Notes under the pieces: model-generated
Database searches by the model: none
Told to the model about the DNA's origin: nothing
The model's input: only the letters and a program-made list of their open reading frames with translations
Program-made: the position numbers and the translations under genes
From: Bacteroides oleiciplenus YIT 12058
GTDB lineage: Bacteria; Bacteroidota; Bacteroidia; Bacteroidales; Bacteroidaceae
NCBI RefSeq assembly: GCF_000315485.1
Contig: NZ_JH992942.1
Coordinates: 62,001 to 126,000, forward strand
Direction of reading: 5' to 3'
DNA length: 64,000 nucleotides
Part shown: piece after piece, positions 57,782-64,000 of the stretch
How positions within the stretch are numbered: the stretch's first letter is position 1
Layout: each line of letters opens with the position of its first letter

Positions 57782-59239
57782 ATGAAAAAGTTCAAGATGT
57801 TATTTGGTTTATTACTGGGAACGATGATATTGGCATCATGTTCTTCTGATTTATTGAATACTAACGTTGACGACCCTATGACCAGAGGTATTCTTTCTAC
57901 TGACGATTTTGGTCAAACAATGATTTTGGGAGCCCATAAGTGCAATGATATTGTTAAGTTACAGGATGCTGTCGATTATGGGATAAGTAATTTTGAAGTA
58001 GATATTCATGTTTCCAGAGAGAGTGGTACTCCTGTTTTGATGATTGGGCATGAACTGGAAACTTCAACAGGCCAAACTTTTGAGGAGTATATGGATGATC
58101 TCCTTGTAATGAAACCTGATTTTAATTTTTTATGGCTTGATTTTAAGGATTTGAGTACGGATGAGAATGAAGCGATTATTCGTGAAACCTTGTATCGTCT
58201 AGACAGCAAATATAATATCAAGCAACGTGTTTTGGTTGAAAGTCGTTATATCACACATCTGACTTCATTTGCAAATGATGGATGGCATGTAAGTTTTTAC
58301 TCTACTTGGAGTAGTCTGGTAGGAAAAACCGAACAAGAACAAAAGGAAATTTGTGATGGTTGGCTGAAATCTATGCAGGAAAATAATGTTGACGGAATAA
58401 GTTTTGATTCTGACGTCTATCAGGCTATGAAAACGAACTTTGAGAATGCGCAAGTCAATAACAGGCCTGTAAGACAATATTCGTGGAATTATAGAATCTA
58501 TTATAATGAACCGGACATTTATGAAAAAATAAAGAAATACAGTCATTTGACCGTTCTCATAATAGGTTTTCCTAATGAAAAAATTCCGAAATTAATCATG
58601 GATGTACAATTTGCAGATAAGGGGATAGCTACTAATATGAATGAAGAAATATCTTCTTTGCCCGTTGTAGAAGGAACGACGAATGCCATAGAAACACGTT
58701 GGAATAGTTTGTATGAGAAATATGAGGCCGTTTTTGATGGAAGTAATTTCTTCTATATTCCTTATAGTAAAGAAGATGCTATTGGTAAAGCTATGAAAGG
58801 GATGTTTTCTATGGAAATCCTATTTTCTCCTGATGGAGGAGTAAATCCATTCTCCTCAATGGAAAGCGGTGGATTAGGGTATGAAATTACCAGCGGTAGC
58901 CAACTGGCGTTTTATTATAGGGCAAATAATAAGTGGGTATTGCCAAATAATAATTTTCAGACTCCTATTCAATTAGGAAAAGATATTTATTACCATGCTG
59001 TTGTTACATACGATAAAACAACTTTCAGGATGTATATTAATGGTACTAAAGTGAAAGAAGTAAAAGTATCCGGAACATTTAATTTCCCCAAAAAAGACCA
59101 AGCACCTGATTATCTGTTAGGAATTGGTGGAGATTATCGTGATACGGCTACTCCTTCAATACAAAATCCTTTCATTGGAAAGATTGTATATGCTAAATTG
59201 TATAAAGGAGTATTGAGCAACTCAGATATAACCAATTGA
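57782..59239 (+). CDS. GDPD/PI-PLC-like lipoprotein with C-terminal LamG-like domain
   Basis: This 485-residue surface lipoprotein has a signal LLLGTMILASCSSD. Residues 40-290 show the TIM-barrel phosphodiesterase pattern: His52 in GAHKCNDI, Glu72 and Asp74 in FEVDIHV, His90 in MIGHELE and Asp120/Lys122 in LWLDFKDL. These match the order of glycerophosphodiester phosphodiesterase and PI-PLC active sites. The usual HRG is HKC here. Residues about 335-480 form a LamG/concanavalin-like sandwich (MKGMFSMEILFSPDGG, then YHAVVTYDKTTFRMYINGTK) that may bind glycan. It is probably a phosphodiester-cleaving surface enzyme; substrate unknown. An ATG at 57776 is an alternative start. Confidence 0.72.
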   Translation: MKKFKMLFGLLLGTMILASCSSDLLNTNVDDPMTRGILSTDDFGQTMILGAHKCNDIVKLQDAVDYGISNFEVDIHVSRESGTPVLMIGHELETSTGQTFEEYMDDLLVMKPDFNFLWLDFKDLSTDENEAIIRETLYRLDSKYNIKQRVLVESRYITHLTSFANDGWHVSFYSTWSSLVGKTEQEQKEICDGWLKSMQENNVDGISFDSDVYQAMKTNFENAQVNNRPVRQYSWNYRIYYNEPDIYEKIKKYSHLTVLIIGFPNEKIPKLIMDVQFADKGIATNMNEEISSLPVVEGTTNAIETRWNSLYEKYEAVFDGSNFFYIPYSKEDAIGKAMKGMFSMEILFSPDGGVNPFSSMESGGLGYEITSGSQLAFYYRANNKWVLPNNNFQTPIQLGKDIYYHAVVTYDKTTFRMYINGTKVKEVKVSGTFNFPKKDQAPDYLLGIGGDYRDTATPSIQNPFIGKIVYAKLYKGVLSNSDITN

Positions 59240-59310
59240 ATCAATAGGTTTTAGATAATGAGATTATATATGTAGGAATTTCCTGATTGTATTCTCATAC
59301 TGAACAAGTA

Positions 59311-59358
59311 GAAGAATCTGTAAGCATTCAAGTTTATGTATACAGATTCTTCGTTTTG
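59311..59358 (+). terminator. Intrinsic terminator inside the phosphodiester locus
   Basis: A 12-bp perfect stem (GAAGAATCTGTA, 59311-59322, with TACAGATTCTTC, 59341-59352) has an 18-nt loop and a GTTTTGTT tail. It would reduce read-through from the GDPD-like gene into the fusion gene. Confidence 0.75.
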
Positions 59359-59376
59359 TTTATAACTATAAAATAA

Positions 59377-63516
<4,140 letters not shown>

Positions 63517-63521
63517 TCTTT

Positions 63522-63561
63522 AGTTTGCCATAAGTTATTAACGCTTATGGCAAACTCTTTT
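63522..63561 (+). terminator. Intrinsic terminator after the fusion gene
   Basis: A 13-bp perfect stem AGTTTGCCATAAG / CTTATGGCAAACT (63522-63534, 63544-63556) is followed by CTTTTTG. It ends the locus and faces the convergent HU-like gene. Confidence 0.8.
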
Positions 63562-63584
63562 TGTTTAAAGTCAATTTATATATC

Positions 63585-64000
63585 TTATATAATTCCTTCC
63601 TCTTTCAATCCTTTTTCTTCTTCCAGAATTTCAGGTGTCAGTAGTTCTTTGGGGAGGTAATAGCTTAAGGGTATGCGATAGCAGTCTACCTTCTTGAGGC
63701 GTCTGAGCAGATTGCGGTCTGCCATGAAATAGACCTTCGATACACTGACTTCTCCGGGAGTCACCTGGCCCGGATGCTCGAATCCTTTGCTGGTCAAGGC
63801 AGTCTGAAAGGTACCGAATCCCCGTATGGTGACCGATTGTCCTTTGCTGAGTTCCGTTTCTATAACTTCGCTGACGGCGGTCAGCACTCCCTCCACCATT
63901 CCGCGGTTGAAACCTCCGCGCATGGCTACCAGTTCTCCCAGTTCTTTTTCGTTTACTCCGCCACGGCGTTGAAACTTACGGATGACGGCATACCATAGTC
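63585..64000 (-). CDS. HU-family DNA-binding protein, 5' end outside window
   Basis: About 138 codons are visible on the minus strand, and the frame stays open to the right edge (WYAVIRKFQRRGGVNEKEL). HU-type features are EGVLTAVSEVIETELSKGQS, then VTIRGFGTFQTALTSKG. It resembles the Bacteroidota HU-like (HU-HIG type) proteins of about 150-170 residues. It probably binds DNA as a dimer. The start codon is beyond the window. Confidence 0.85.
   Translation of the reverse strand, partial: LWYAVIRKFQRRGGVNEKELGELVAMRGGFNRGMVEGVLTAVSEVIETELSKGQSVTIRGFGTFQTALTSKGFEHPGQVTPGEVSVSKVYFMADRNLLRRLKKVDCYRIPLSYYLPKELLTPEILEEEKGLKEEGII

Overview
The window looks like chromosomal DNA of a gut-type Bacteroides (phylum Bacteroidota). 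Three SusC/SusD pairs, a 1,338-residue hybrid two-component sensor, an ECF sigma/FecR-type anti-sigma pair, DUF6377 and DUF6266 proteins, and many copies of the Bacteroides -7 promoter box TAnnTTTG all point there. The species cannot be named from this sequence. No rRNA, tRNA or CRISPR array was recognised.

Layout. 1-5.2 kb: the 3' part of porU, then porV, then a two-lobed retropepsin-like protease on the opposite strand. 5.5-14.3 kb: an ECF sigma factor, FecR anti-sigma, STN-SusC, SusD and an S-type sulfatase, which together form a sulfated-glycan utilisation locus with trans-envelope signalling. 14.3-15.2 kb: a phased repeat array and a DUF6266 protein. 15.4-23.3 kb: a DUF6377 membrane regulator, SusC, SusD and a histidine phosphatase related to inositol-polyphosphate phosphatases. 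23.4-25 kb: ispF and a metallophosphoesterase. 25-27.9 kb: a decayed region with two gene remnants, a MITE-like inverted repeat and an IS1182-type element. 27.9-36.8 kb: a DUF3857 protein, a Gfo/Idh/MocA-thiD-thiE-like gene run, and on the opposite strand a TPP-riboswitch operon thiE-thiC-thi4, then a gene with an ExoX-C-like domain. 37.2-43.3 kb: a TPR lipoprotein, a DUF2723 membrane protein, a DUF3098 protein and a DUF4143 ATPase. 43.3-46.9 kb: a porin and a GH10 xylanase fused to a CE1 esterase. 47-63.5 kb: a hybrid two-component regulator, alkaline phosphatase, SusC, SusD, a GDPD/PI-PLC-like lipoprotein with a LamG-like domain, and a fusion of an ADPRM-like phosphodiesterase to a LacZ-type GH2 beta-galactosidase. 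The window ends inside a HU-family gene.

Two items deserve most attention. First, the 51-63.5 kb locus pairs one glycan importer with three predicted phosphoesterases, one covalently joined to a beta-galactosidase. The inferred substrate is a galactose-containing phosphodiester such as a teichoic-acid-like polymer, a glycerophospho-glycan or a phospho-glycolipid headgroup. Second, four intergenic regions (14.36-14.49, 24.99-25.08, 27.41-27.50 and 36.94-37.08 kb) hold arrays whose repeats fall in an 11-bp register and are arranged both directly and as inverted arms. Their sequences differ from one another (two share a CGTAY/RTACG core). I do not recognise a named element with this architecture.
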